From positions 1 through 19,464 of the forward strand of contig JAITHH010000021.1 of assembly GCA_031280065.1 (NCBI GenBank): DNA of 19,464 bases, given 5' to 3'. Shown here one piece after another: positions 1-7,562 of the stretch (positions are counted from its first letter, which is position 1; the number at the start of each line of letters is the position of its first letter). This DNA comes from Treponema sp. (GTDB lineage: Bacteria > Spirochaetota > Spirochaetia > Treponematales > Breznakiellaceae). Below the pieces are notes generated by a model. It had not been told where the DNA came from, did no database searches, and worked only from the letters and a program-made list of their open reading frames with translations. A program made the translations under genes and the position numbers.

Positions 1-612
1 ATGGTTGGACGGATTATCGTTTTATTGTTACTTATCATCGTGATGGCCTTCGGGGGCATCGTGTGGTTTGACTACCTCAATGTGATTGACGCGAAGACCG
101 TCCTGGCGCCGCTGTACCGCCTTATCGGGCTGGAGGGGCGCAGTCAGCCCAAGGTGCCGGAGGGCGAAGAATACCTTTCCTTAGATGCCGAACGTCTGGC
201 CGTGCGCCTGGAAGCCCTGGAACTGCGGACCCTGGAAATGGATAAACAGGAACAGGAGATGCAGAACCGCCGGGGCGAGATCGAACAAATGGCCCAGGAA
301 CTCGAAGAACGGCAAACAGCGCTGGATGAACGGGAAAAATCCTTCAATGCCTTGTCGGAACAAGCCGAAATTAGAAGCAGAAACGTTGAACAGAACGCCC
401 GGTACTTGAACGGAATGCCCCCGGAAAACGCGGTGGGCATCATTGCCGCGATGGATGACCAGGACGCTATCGACGTACTCCGTAAGACCGAAGAGATTGC
501 CCAGGCGGAGGGCAGCGCTTCCATCGTGTCCTATTGGCTGTCCCTCCTGCCCCCTGAACGGGCGGCGGAGCTTCAGCGCAAAATGGCCGGGAGGCCCCCC
601 CGCGTGAATTAG
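1..612 (+). CDS. flbB: FlbB, periplasmic flagellar collar/motility protein
   Basis: Spirochaete-specific flagellar protein of 203 residues. In Borrelia, FlbB forms the base of the periplasmic collar around the motor and is needed for collar and stator assembly. Seen here: one N-terminal membrane segment (about residues 4-24), a Glu/Gln/Arg-rich coiled coil (about 58-130), and a C-terminal helical region (about 133-195) with MPPENAV and LPPERAAEL motifs resembling the MgtE-N/FliG-N helical fold. The length is close to what I recall for Borrelia FlbB. The window begins exactly at the ATG, so its ribosome site cannot be seen, but the hydrophobic segment right after the start makes this start plausible. 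It is followed after 42 nt by fliK, the order known from the Borrelia flgB superoperon, where fliI and flbA lie just upstream. A run of seven C (595-601) lies near the 3' end. Confidence 0.85.
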   Translation: MVGRIIVLLLLIIVMAFGGIVWFDYLNVIDAKTVLAPLYRLIGLEGRSQPKVPEGEEYLSLDAERLAVRLEALELRTLEMDKQEQEMQNRRGEIEQMAQELEERQTALDEREKSFNALSEQAEIRSRNVEQNARYLNGMPPENAVGIIAAMDDQDAIDVLRKTEEIAQAEGSASIVSYWLSLLPPERAAELQRKMAGRPPRVN

Positions 613-642
613 CGCCGGTCCAGCGGAATCAGATCACAACGA

Positions 643-647
643 GGAGG
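643..647 (+). promoter_or_regulatory. Ribosome binding site deciding the fliK start
   Basis: GGAGG lies 7 nt before a GTG (655) and 10 nt before an ATG (658). The two codons are adjacent and in frame, so either could be used; the spacing slightly favours GTG and the codon identity favours ATG. Confidence 0.5.
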
Positions 648-654
648 CCAGCCG

Positions 655-2142
655 GTGATGCAGTTATCTCCCGCTCTTAAAAGCGCGGAAAACGTTCAGG
701 CGGCTCAGATTCAGCCTGGGGCGGAGGATTCCGGCGTCATGCGCCGGGCCAAGGCCGGAAAAAAAGACGGCCTGGGGGTCTTCGGCAAGCTGCTTGCGGG
801 ATTGCTCAAAAATACCCATAGCCAGGAGGCCTGCGGGCAGACAGAAGCCTCCGGTCTTACCGGGGCGCAGGCCCCCGGTAAGAAGCCGGGCGCGGTCCGG
901 GGAAAAGAAGCCGCTGCGGGTGAGAAAGCGGATGAATTGTCTGCCGGAGTGAAAGTGAATTCCTCCCGGCGCAAAGCGGGAAGCAAAGCTGCCGGCGGCG
1001 GCGGCGCGGCCATCGGGGAGAAAGAGCAGGCTCCGGCCGCCCTCAAAGGGGAGAATTCCGCCCGCGAGCCCGCGAAAAAACAGAAGATTGACGATGAAGC
1101 GGCGCTGGCGGCTCTGCCCCAGCCGCTTCAGGATGCGCCGGATTCCGGGTGGGCACTGCTGTTTCCAAACGGCGGGGCGGGGGAAGCGGGCGGCTTTGCT
1201 GGCATCCGGCAAGCTGCCCTGGCCGCTGGTGAACCCCTGCCGGAGGAAACCGGCATTAGTTCCGGGGAAATGGCCGCCCTTTCAGACGCTTTCGCGGCCC
1301 TTACCGGGAAAGGGCTGCGCGGACGCCGGAATTCCGCCCATGCCGCCGCCGGAAAGGAAGAGACCCCCGCGGACAAACCGGCGGAGCGGATCGCCGGGCG
1401 CAAGGGCCGGGAACCTGCTGCGGAGACCGCCGAAAAAACGGGGAAAAGCGCCGCCATGAGGGACCGGCGGAAAGAACGGCTCGATATGCAGGTGCAGGAT
1501 TGGCGGATGAATACCCCGGCGCAGGTTTCCCCGCAGGCGGAACTCGCGGGCCGGGAGGGTGCGGGGGCCGCCGCGCCGGGGGAAGCCGAACTGAGCCTGG
1601 AACTCCCCGGAAGCGGCAGGGCGCGGGGGGAGATCAGGGCGGAGGGGGAAAGCCGTCCCGCCGCCAGTTTCCAGGATATGCTTGCGCGGGAACTCCGCCA
1701 GAACTTCGGCGGCGACATTGTCCGCCATGCGGCAATTCTCCTGCGGGACGGCGGCGAGGGGACCATTCGTCTTTCCCTCAAGCCCGAATCTTTGGGAAAT
1801 GTAAAGATACAGCTCGAAATGGCCGAAAACAAGGTAACAGGTCATATCATCGTGGAAAGCGATGAAGCCTTCCGCGCCTTTGAACGGGAGATACGTTCCC
1901 TGGAGCAGGCGTTCAAGGAGTCCGGCTTTGACGGGGCCAGCCTGCAAATGGCGGTGGCGTCCGGGAGCGGACAGGAAGGCCGGGGCCGGCAGGGGAGCGG
2001 AGCGGACTTCCCCGGGGCGGAGGAATACGCCGCCCGTATCGCGGCGAGCGGGTATGATCGCGCCGGGGAAGACGAAGCGCCGGCAGAGGAGTATATCTTC
2101 TCCTCCGGTCAAGGCCAGTCCCCGATCAATATGCTGGTATAA
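655..2142 (+). CDS. fliK: FliK, flagellar hook-length control protein
   Basis: FliK is secreted during hook assembly, measures hook length and switches the export gate (through FlhB) from hook to filament substrates. The product is 495 residues when counted from GTG 655 (one fewer from ATG 658). Residues 1 to about 340 are low-complexity, rich in Ala, Gly, Lys, Glu and Arg, which fits the poorly conserved molecular-ruler region. Residues about 345-435 match the C-terminal FliK (Flg_hook) domain, with the core L-x-P-x-x-LG-x-V (Pro377, Leu380, Gly381), the following amphipathic strand and helix, and a final GFDG turn. The short tail is Gly/Glu-rich. It lies directly before flgD and flgE. In Treponema this gene has been called tap1, and in Borrelia the corresponding position is flbC. 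The N-terminal half is unusually GC-rich, producing long spurious frames on both strands. Confidence 0.85.
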   Translation: MMQLSPALKSAENVQAAQIQPGAEDSGVMRRAKAGKKDGLGVFGKLLAGLLKNTHSQEACGQTEASGLTGAQAPGKKPGAVRGKEAAAGEKADELSAGVKVNSSRRKAGSKAAGGGGAAIGEKEQAPAALKGENSAREPAKKQKIDDEAALAALPQPLQDAPDSGWALLFPNGGAGEAGGFAGIRQAALAAGEPLPEETGISSGEMAALSDAFAALTGKGLRGRRNSAHAAAGKEETPADKPAERIAGRKGREPAAETAEKTGKSAAMRDRRKERLDMQVQDWRMNTPAQVSPQAELAGREGAGAAAPGEAELSLELPGSGRARGEIRAEGESRPAASFQDMLARELRQNFGGDIVRHAAILLRDGGEGTIRLSLKPESLGNVKIQLEMAENKVTGHIIVESDEAFRAFEREIRSLEQAFKESGFDGASLQMAVASGSGQEGRGRQGSGADFPGAEEYAARIAASGYDRAGEDEAPAEEYIFSSGQGQSPINMLV

Positions 2143-2157
2143 TAGGAGAAAAACGGT

Positions 2158-2595
2158 ATGGCACTAGAAGCGGTTATGAGCGCCCAGGAAAAGGCCCAGC
2201 TTGCCTTTGAAGTGGATGCGTTAAACAAAGGCGTCCAGCAGGGGAAAAAGCCCCAGCAGAGCCTTGGAAAGGATGACTTTCTCAAGATACTGATCACCCA
2301 GCTTTCTTATCAGGACCCCACCGCGCCAATGGAGGACAAGGAGTTCATCGCGCAGATGGCCCAGTTCTCCGCTCTGGAACAGATGACCAGTATGGCCGGC
2401 GATTTTAACCGCCTGGCGAATATGCTTACCGGCAATGAGGCGGTTTCCGCCTTGGGCAAGCCGGTGGAGCTGATCGATGGCGAGCGGGTTGTGCAGGGGA
2501 CGGTGCGGGCCGTAACCAGGGACGATGTTCCCCGGATACTGGTGGACGGCGATTATTACGATTGGAACCAGGTAACTAAGGTTTTTGAGGAGTAA
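2158..2595 (+). CDS. flgD: FlgD, hook-capping scaffold protein (short form)
   Basis: FlgD caps the growing hook and directs polymerisation of FlgE subunits. The 145-residue product has the family signature at residues 37-77: LGKDDFLKIL, then QLSYQDPTAPMED, then QMAQFSALEQM. Residues about 96-143 look like the Tudor-type half of the C-terminal region (SALGKPVELIDGE and onward); the FnIII-like insertion of longer enterobacterial FlgD (about 230 residues) is missing, so this is a minimal FlgD as in other spirochaetes. AGGAG at 2144-2148 precedes ATG 2158 by 9 nt. fliK ends 15 nt upstream and flgE starts 6 nt downstream. Confidence 0.93.
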   Translation: MALEAVMSAQEKAQLAFEVDALNKGVQQGKKPQQSLGKDDFLKILITQLSYQDPTAPMEDKEFIAQMAQFSALEQMTSMAGDFNRLANMLTGNEAVSALGKPVELIDGERVVQGTVRAVTRDDVPRILVDGDYYDWNQVTKVFEE

Positions 2596-2601
2596 AGGCT
2601 T

Positions 2602-4002
2602 ATGATGCGATCATTGTTTTCCGGCGTATCGGGATTGCAGAATCATCAAACCCGCATGGATGTGATTGGCAACAACATATCCAACATCAACACCACCGGC
2701 TTCAAGCGGGGCAGAGTGGCGTTCCAGGATATGCTCTACCAGCAGTTGTCCGCCGCGTCCCGGCCCTCCGAAGAGGTCGGCGGCGTAAACCCCAAAGAGG
2801 TGGGCTTGGGGATGAGCATTGCCTCCATCGACACGATCCACACCCAGGGTTCCCTCCAGACCACCGGCGTGGGAACCGATCTGGCCATATCGGGAAACGG
2901 TTTTTTCGTCTTGAAAGAGGGGGAAAAATCCTACTACACCCGCGCCGGGGATTTTGCCGTGGACCAGGCGGGGACTATGGTAACTCCAGCCAACGGGATG
3001 CGGGTTCAGGGCTGGATGTCCCGGACCATTGACGGCGAACAGGTGCTGGACACCTCCCGCGAGGTGGAAGACCTTGTCATCCCCGTGGGGGGTAAAGACC
3101 CCGCCCGGGCCACAACCGGGGTGAATTTCGCCTGTAACCTGGACAAGCGCACTCCCTTCATCGCCGAAGGGGCCAACCGGGCGGACATTGCGCGGGGCAC
3201 CTGGGGCACGGAGATCAAGGTGTACGATACCTTTGGGCTTCCCCACATTCTGCGGGTGGAATTCAACCGGGTTCCCGGGGAGAACAACAGTTGGAACGCC
3301 CAGGTAACGGTGGACCCCGAAGCCGCGGAAGCGACGAATACCGCTGTGGGCCTAGGCGAAGAAGCCCCTGCCGCCGGGGGAGCCAATGCCTTTACGGTGA
3401 ATTTCTCCAACCTGGGGAACCTGGCGGGCGTGGTAGACGCTGGCGGCAACGTTTCCCCCGAAGAAGGGGCCGTAACCATGCGGGTGGCCTTTGATGTGCA
3501 GCAGGCCGCTCCCGGCGAGGATGGAGCCCTGGTACGGCAGGAATTCACCCTGAACTTGGGAACGGTAGGGGGCCTGGTGAATACCATTACCCAGTACGCG
3601 GAGACCAGTACGACCAAGGCGTTTGAGCAGGACGGCTATACCATGGGCTATCTGGAGAACTTCAAGATAGACCAGAGCGGGATTATCACCGGGGTGTACT
3701 CCAACGGCACAAGCCGGTCTTTGGGGCAGGTGGCCCTGGCCAGTTTTGCCAACCAGGGGGGGCTTGAGAAAGCCGGGGACAACAATTATATGGCGTCCAA
3801 CAATTCGGGGAACGCCAACATCACCCCCGCGCAGATTCAGGGCAAGGGGAAGATCATCTCCGGCACCCTGGAAATGTCCAACGTGGATATGTCCGAGCAG
3901 TTTGTGGATATGATCGTTACCCAGCGCGGGTTCCAGGCGAACTCCCGGACCATCCAGACCGCGGATCAGCTCTTGCAGGAAGTGCTGACCCTGAAGCGGT
4001 AG
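2602..4002 (+). CDS. flgE: FlgE, flagellar hook protein with lysinoalanine cross-link residues
   Basis: Structural subunit of the hook, the curved joint between rod and periplasmic filament. The 466 residues match spirochaete FlgE length. Residues 1-40 hold the Flg_bb_rod signature ([20 protein letters not shown], then NTTGFKR); the C-terminus has the matching SNVDMSEQF and QTADQLLQ helices. The middle (about 150-410) forms the surface domains. Cys178, Asn179 and Lys165 are all present, in NFACNLD and GGKDP; these are the residues that in T. denticola FlgE form a lysinoalanine covalent link between neighbouring subunits. GAGGAG at 2587-2592 precedes ATG 2602 by 9 nt; a second ATG follows at once (2605). 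A run of seven G occurs at 3756-3762. A GC-rich hairpin lies downstream. Confidence 0.96.
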   Translation: MMRSLFSGVSGLQNHQTRMDVIGNNISNINTTGFKRGRVAFQDMLYQQLSAASRPSEEVGGVNPKEVGLGMSIASIDTIHTQGSLQTTGVGTDLAISGNGFFVLKEGEKSYYTRAGDFAVDQAGTMVTPANGMRVQGWMSRTIDGEQVLDTSREVEDLVIPVGGKDPARATTGVNFACNLDKRTPFIAEGANRADIARGTWGTEIKVYDTFGLPHILRVEFNRVPGENNSWNAQVTVDPEAAEATNTAVGLGEEAPAAGGANAFTVNFSNLGNLAGVVDAGGNVSPEEGAVTMRVAFDVQQAAPGEDGALVRQEFTLNLGTVGGLVNTITQYAETSTTKAFEQDGYTMGYLENFKIDQSGIITGVYSNGTSRSLGQVALASFANQGGLEKAGDNNYMASNNSGNANITPAQIQGKGKIISGTLEMSNVDMSEQFVDMIVTQRGFQANSRTIQTADQLLQEVLTLKR

Positions 4003-4015
4003 CGCGGTAGACAGC

Positions 4016-4060
4016 GGCTGCGGGCGGACGTACAATGAATCCGCCTGCGGCTCCGTTTTT
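4016..4060 (+). terminator. Candidate stem-loop terminator or attenuator after flgE
   Basis: The 76-nt gap between flgE and flbD contains a 13-bp stem (4016-4028 pairing with 4040-4052; ten Watson-Crick pairs and three G-U pairs) around an 11-nt loop, followed three bases later by TTTTT at 4056-4060. This is the shape of a partial intrinsic terminator. Because flbD, motA and the rest have no visible strong promoter of their own, it may act as an attenuator or an mRNA-stabilising 3' end for the abundantly needed hook message. The stability was not computed; the U run is short. Confidence 0.45.
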
Positions 4061-4078
4061 GGATGCAGTGGATAGTTT

Positions 4079-4276
4079 ATGATAAAAGTCAGCCGGCTTG
4101 ACGGCATAGAGTATTATCTGAATCCTCATCAAATAGAGGCCATTGAGACCAACCCTGATACGACTATCATCATGCTGTCGGGGAAGCATGTGATTGTGCG
4201 GGAGAAAGTATCTGAGGTGCTGGAAATGATCGAAGCCTACCGGAAACGGATCAACCCATTTATAGAAGGGGAATAG
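4079..4276 (+). CDS. flbD: FlbD/SwrD family flagellar motor power protein
   Basis: A 65-residue cytoplasmic protein of the FlbD family (PF06289 type): MIKVSRLDGIEYYLNPHQIE, then ETNPDTTIIMLSGKHVIVRE, then a helical tail ending in INPFIEGE. The Bacillus subtilis member, SwrD (YlzI), is encoded beside hook genes and raises motor torque, probably through the stator; the Borrelia gene is flbD. Here it sits between flgE and motA, 9 nt before motA, which agrees with a stator-related job. There is no good Shine-Dalgarno sequence before ATG 4079 (only a weak TGGAT around 4068-4072), so translation may be modest or depend on the transcript upstream. The start is fixed by the conserved MI-K-V-T/S-RL opening of the family. 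Confidence 0.88.
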   Translation: MIKVSRLDGIEYYLNPHQIEAIETNPDTTIIMLSGKHVIVREKVSEVLEMIEAYRKRINPFIEGE

Positions 4277-4285
4277 GGGAGTAAT

Positions 4286-5068
4286 ATGGATATATCGACT
4301 TTAATCGGTGTACTCGGCGCTTTCGGTATGGTGGTGTTCTCCGTACTCGTCGGGGGCGGCTCCTTGCTGGCAATCCTCGACTTGCCGTCCTTCCTCATGG
4401 TCGTTATCGGTTCCTGGTTTGCCCTCAATACCGCCACCTCCCTCTCGGACGGCTTGGGGGTATTCAGTCTGATTGGCCGGACGTTCAATGTGCCGGTGTT
4501 CAACGAACAGGCGATCATCACAAAGATGATCGCCTTCTCCGAAAAGGCCCGCCGCGAGGGGCTTTTGGCATTGGAAGACGAGCTTGAAGATTTGCAGGAC
4601 GAGTTTATGAAGAAGGGCCTGCGGCTGGTGGTGGACGGCACCGACGCGGCGGTTATCCGGGACCTGATGGAACTAGAATTGAGCCAGATGCAGAGCCGGC
4701 ATGAGGGGAAGATCAATATCGTTAATATGTGGGCGGCCCTGGCCCCCGGTCTTGGTATGCTGGGGACGGTTGTCGGGCTTATCGGTATGTTGCGGAATCT
4801 GGACGACAAGGCGGCCATCGGCCCGAACATGGCCCTGGCCCTTATTACCACGCTTTACGGTTCTATGGTCGCCAACCTGTTGATGATACCCTTCTGCAAT
4901 AAGCTGAGGAACCATGACGCCAAAGAAACTACGGTCAGGGAAATGGTGATCGAGGGGGTGCTTTCGATTCAGGCCGGGGACAACACCCGGATTTTGGCCA
5001 TGAAACTCTTGGCCTATCTGAACCCCGTGGATCGCAAAGCGGTGGAAGCGGAAGTCTTAAAAGATTAG
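4286..5068 (+). CDS. motA: MotA, flagellar stator ion-channel subunit
   Basis: MotA and MotB form the ion-driven stator that turns the rotor. The 260-residue product has four membrane segments (about 4-21, 33-50, 146-170, 181-204) and a large cytoplasmic loop carrying the rotor-facing charges (Arg89, Arg90 and the acidic cluster Glu97-Glu101). TM3 holds the conserved Pro154-Gly155 and Gly160-Thr161; TM4 holds Thr188-Thr189 and Pro202. The TM3-TM4 stretch, including NLDDKAAIGPNMALAL, is closer to the PomA/Bacillus style than to E. coli MotA. A GGGGAG (4276-4281) overlaps the flbD stop and lies 4 nt before the ATG. The stop codon lies within a perfect 9-nt tandem repeat that provides a second in-frame TAG. 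Confidence 0.95.
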   Translation: MDISTLIGVLGAFGMVVFSVLVGGGSLLAILDLPSFLMVVIGSWFALNTATSLSDGLGVFSLIGRTFNVPVFNEQAIITKMIAFSEKARREGLLALEDELEDLQDEFMKKGLRLVVDGTDAAVIRDLMELELSQMQSRHEGKINIVNMWAALAPGLGMLGTVVGLIGMLRNLDDKAAIGPNMALALITTLYGSMVANLLMIPFCNKLRNHDAKETTVREMVIEGVLSIQAGDNTRILAMKLLAYLNPVDRKAVEAEVLKD

Positions 5069-5082
5069 AATCGTTAGAATCG
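5065..5082 (+). repeat. Perfect 9-nt tandem repeat across the motA stop codon
   Basis: TTAGAATCG occurs twice back to back. The first copy contains the motA stop (5066-5068) and the second supplies another in-frame TAG (5075-5077). Confidence 0.9.
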
Positions 5083-5110
5083 AAGGAAGATGAGGACGAA
5101 GGATTAAGGT

Positions 5111-5860
5111 ATGGCGAGGAAGAAGAAGGGCGGGGGCGGCGGCCCCAGCGGAAACGAATGGCTGACCACCTACTCAGACATGGTCACCCTGATGCTCTGT
5201 TTCTTTGTCATCTTCTTTAACCCCGATGATACCACGTCCGCGCAGATGTCCGAGCTTGCCGCGTCGGTAAACACGATGGGCTTGGGCGCGCTGGCCGGGG
5301 GCAATACCGTATCCCTGGGGAAGCAGGCGGACTTGGGCAACACGATCAACAGCCTTCCTTCGATGGAACGGGGCAGGATGCTGGGAACCGCTTTGAAAAA
5401 AGCGGTGAGCGTGTTCAACCCGGAAGTCAAGTCGAACAAGGTAAAGGTTACCCATGACGAGCGGGGTCTGGTTATCACGCTGGCGGCTGACGCTTTTTTC
5501 AGACCCGCCAGCGCGAGGATTAATATAGAAGAAACGAGGGATATTCTGCTGAGGCTGGCGTCGCTGATGAATTCTCCCGAGCTGAAGGACAGCCGGGGGC
5601 AATTCAGGAAGATACGGCTGGAGGGCCACACAGATGACGAGACGGTGGACCCGAACGGCCCCTGGGAGGATAACTGGGATTTGTCCACGGCCCGTTCTAT
5701 CGCGGTACTCCACTATCTGACGGGCCTGGGGGTGGAAGAAAAGCGTTTCCAGGTGGCGGGTTTTGCCGACACCATGCCGGTTGCCGCGGGCGGTACACGG
5801 GAAGCCCAGGCGTATAACCGCCGGGTCGATGTGATCATCCTGGACGAGGGGCACCTGTAG
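5111..5860 (+). CDS. motB: MotB, flagellar stator peptidoglycan anchor
   Basis: Partner of MotA. The 249 residues show a Lys-rich cytoplasmic start, one membrane helix (about 18-36) opening with YSDMVTLMLCFF in which Asp23 is the ion-carrying aspartate, a plug/linker region (about 40-115), and an OmpA-like peptidoglycan-binding domain (about 118-245) with EGHTDD (171-176), NWDLSTARS (188-196) and NRRVDV (236-241). All expected landmarks are present, so the protein looks functional. GAAGGA at 5098-5103 lies 7 nt before the ATG. It follows motA by 42 nt and is followed by an 85-nt gap before fliL. Confidence 0.95.
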   Translation: MARKKKGGGGGPSGNEWLTTYSDMVTLMLCFFVIFFNPDDTTSAQMSELAASVNTMGLGALAGGNTVSLGKQADLGNTINSLPSMERGRMLGTALKKAVSVFNPEVKSNKVKVTHDERGLVITLAADAFFRPASARINIEETRDILLRLASLMNSPELKDSRGQFRKIRLEGHTDDETVDPNGPWEDNWDLSTARSIAVLHYLTGLGVEEKRFQVAGFADTMPVAAGGTREAQAYNRRVDVIILDEGHL

Positions 5861-5904
5861 GCGTTTGATGGGCTGCGGCAGGGGCCATCTTTGCGGAAAA
5901 AGGA

Positions 5905-5920
5905 TTATAGGGTACTATAA
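5905..5920. promoter_or_regulatory. AT-rich palindrome in the motB-fliL gap
   Basis: TTATAG-GGTA-CTATAA is a perfect 6-bp inverted repeat with a 4-nt spacer, in the 85-nt gap 5861-5945. It overlaps a weak sigma-70-like pattern (TTGCGG at 5891-5896 and TATAAA at 5916-5921, spacing 19). It could be an operator, an internal promoter region or a small RNA hairpin; the sequence does not decide. The rest of this gap shows nothing clear apart from the fliL ribosome site GGGGAGG at 5932-5938. Confidence 0.3.
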
Positions 5921-5945
5921 AAATGTTAGGTGGGGAGGTTGAGCC

Positions 5946-6503
5946 ATGTCAGACGAAGATGTGGGTGAGGAAGTAGAAGGCGGAGAGCAGACTGAAGGAA
6001 AGTCCGCGAAGAAGAAATCCGGCCTGGCGCTTCTGCTGCCATCGTTATTGAAATTTGTCGCGCTTGGGCTGGGGGCCTTGGTGGTTATTGTTACGGTGGC
6101 GGTAGTTACCTTTGGCATCATGAGCAAAGGCGGCAAAGGCCAGACCGAAGCGGCGGCGGATTCCGGGGTGTATATCGGGAAGCGGCCTGAGTACGCCTAT
6201 TTCCCCACGCCGATCAACGTACGGACCCGGACCCGGGACCCGGCGCCTTATTCGGTGGTGGTGGAGCTGGTCATCGGCTATGACGTGAATGATAAGAACG
6301 CCTCTTTGGAAATGACCAACCGGTCTCCTGAGATCAGGGATTTTATGCGGAGTTTTTTCTCCACGAAATACGCCGCGGACTTGAAGCCGGAGCGGGAAGC
6401 TCAATTGAAAGAGGAAATCGTGGACGCGCTGAATACACGGGTGTTGGATTCTTCCAGGGCAAAGATCGTCCTGTTCAATACCTTTGAGGTGCAGGAGATG
6501 TAA
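5946..6503 (+). CDS. fliL: FliL, stator-associated flagellar basal-body protein
   Basis: FliL surrounds and stabilises the stator; in Borrelia it helps stator recruitment and the orientation of periplasmic flagella. The 185 residues comprise an acidic cytoplasmic N-terminus (1-20), a basic patch KKKS, one membrane helix (about 36-59) and a periplasmic domain (about 85-185) of the FliL fold, with VVVELVIGYDV, RDFMRSFFSTK, LKEEIVDALN and the terminal VLFNTFEVQEM typical of the family. GGGGAGG at 5932-5938 is 7 nt before ATG 5946; the upstream ATG at 5923 is out of frame. fliM follows after 27 nt. Confidence 0.93.
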   Translation: MSDEDVGEEVEGGEQTEGKSAKKKSGLALLLPSLLKFVALGLGALVVIVTVAVVTFGIMSKGGKGQTEAAADSGVYIGKRPEYAYFPTPINVRTRTRDPAPYSVVVELVIGYDVNDKNASLEMTNRSPEIRDFMRSFFSTKYAADLKPEREAQLKEEIVDALNTRVLDSSRAKIVLFNTFEVQEM

Positions 6504-6530
6504 TTCCCGGACGGCGGGGTTGGAGCGATT

Positions 6531-7562
6531 ATGACGGAAGTTCTGTCCCAGGATGAAATAGATCAGCTACTCACCGCGATAAACGCCGGAGATACGGAGC
6601 CCGAGGAGTTCAGGCCCGCGGCTGATACGCGGAAGATCAAGATCTACGATTTTAAGCGGCCCGATAAATTCTCCAAGGAACAGATCCGCACGGTCTCGAT
6701 CATGCACGAGACCTTTGCCCGGCTTACCACCACCAGCCTCTCCGCCCAGTTGCGCTCCATGGTCCATGTGCACGTGGCTTCGGTGGACCAGTTGACCTAC
6801 GAGGAATTCATCCGTTCGATTCCCACCCCCACCACCTTGGCGATTATCAACATGGATCCGCTCAAGGGGAACGCCATTCTGGAGATTGATCCGGCGATTA
6901 CCTTTTCTATTATCGACCGGCTGTTCGGGGGCACAGGCGAGGGAACCAAGTCCCAGCATGAACTCACTGATATTGAACAGTCAGTCATGGAGGGGATCAT
7001 TGTCCGTATTCTGGGGAATATGCGTGAGGCCTGGGCCCAGGTGATCGATCTCCGGCCCCGGCTGGGGCAGATAGACACCAACCCCCAGTTCGCCCAGATC
7101 GTGCCCCCCACGGAAATGGTGGTGCTGGTAACGCTGGAAACCAAGGTTGGAGACGTGGAGGGGATGATGAACTTCTGCATCCCCTACCTGACGATTGAGC
7201 CGATCATCGGAAAACTCTCCGCCCAGTTCTGGTACTCGTCGGTGCGGCGGGGGGCCACGGCGGAAAACCATAATGTACTCAAGGAAAAGCTTTCAACAGT
7301 CGATGTTAATGTAGTAGCTGAAATTGGGAAGATACAGGTTCCGATAAAGGATGTTCTTTCCCTGCGGATCGGCGATGTGGTCAGGCTGTATAATGTCCGG
7401 GTAGGGGATCCGTTTTCCCTTAACATTGGCAGCAAGCGGAAATTCCTCTGCCGTCCGGGGGTTATCGGCAAGAAAATCGCCGTGCAGGTGATTAAGAAGA
7501 TGGCTGATATGGAACAGGACGAATTTGAGGAGCTTGCGTCAGAAGGGGAGGGGGCATTATGA
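6531..7562 (+). CDS. fliM: FliM, flagellar motor switch protein
   Basis: FliM is the C-ring component that receives phosphorylated CheY and sets rotation direction. The 343 residues show the CheY-P-binding N-terminal motif LSQDEIDQLL (5-14), a flexible link, the middle CheC-like domain with the GGTG motif (133-136) followed by ELTDIEQSVMEGII, and a C-terminal SpoA (FliN-like) domain (about 257-325) with VPIKDVLSLRIGDVV. All hallmarks are intact. GGAG at 6522-6525 lies 5 nt before the ATG. Its TGA overlaps the fliY ATG (ATGA, 7559-7562), so FliM and FliY are translationally coupled, which suits components of one ring. Confidence 0.97.
   Translation: MTEVLSQDEIDQLLTAINAGDTEPEEFRPAADTRKIKIYDFKRPDKFSKEQIRTVSIMHETFARLTTTSLSAQLRSMVHVHVASVDQLTYEEFIRSIPTPTTLAIINMDPLKGNAILEIDPAITFSIIDRLFGGTGEGTKSQHELTDIEQSVMEGIIVRILGNMREAWAQVIDLRPRLGQIDTNPQFAQIVPPTEMVVLVTLETKVGDVEGMMNFCIPYLTIEPIIGKLSAQFWYSSVRRGATAENHNVLKEKLSTVDVNVVAEIGKIQVPIKDVLSLRIGDVVRLYNVRVGDPFSLNIGSKRKFLCRPGVIGKKIAVQVIKKMADMEQDEFEELASEGEGAL

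Noticed and set aside
664..2112. Several overlapping frames on both strands over fliK
   Set aside because: They arise from the GC-rich, low-complexity fliK sequence; only the + frame 655-2142 has a ribosome site and the FliK C-terminal domain.
3756..3762. G7 tract in flgE as a phase-variation site
   Set aside because: Only seven bases, formed by Gln-Gly-Gly codons in a region of high GC; too short to single out.
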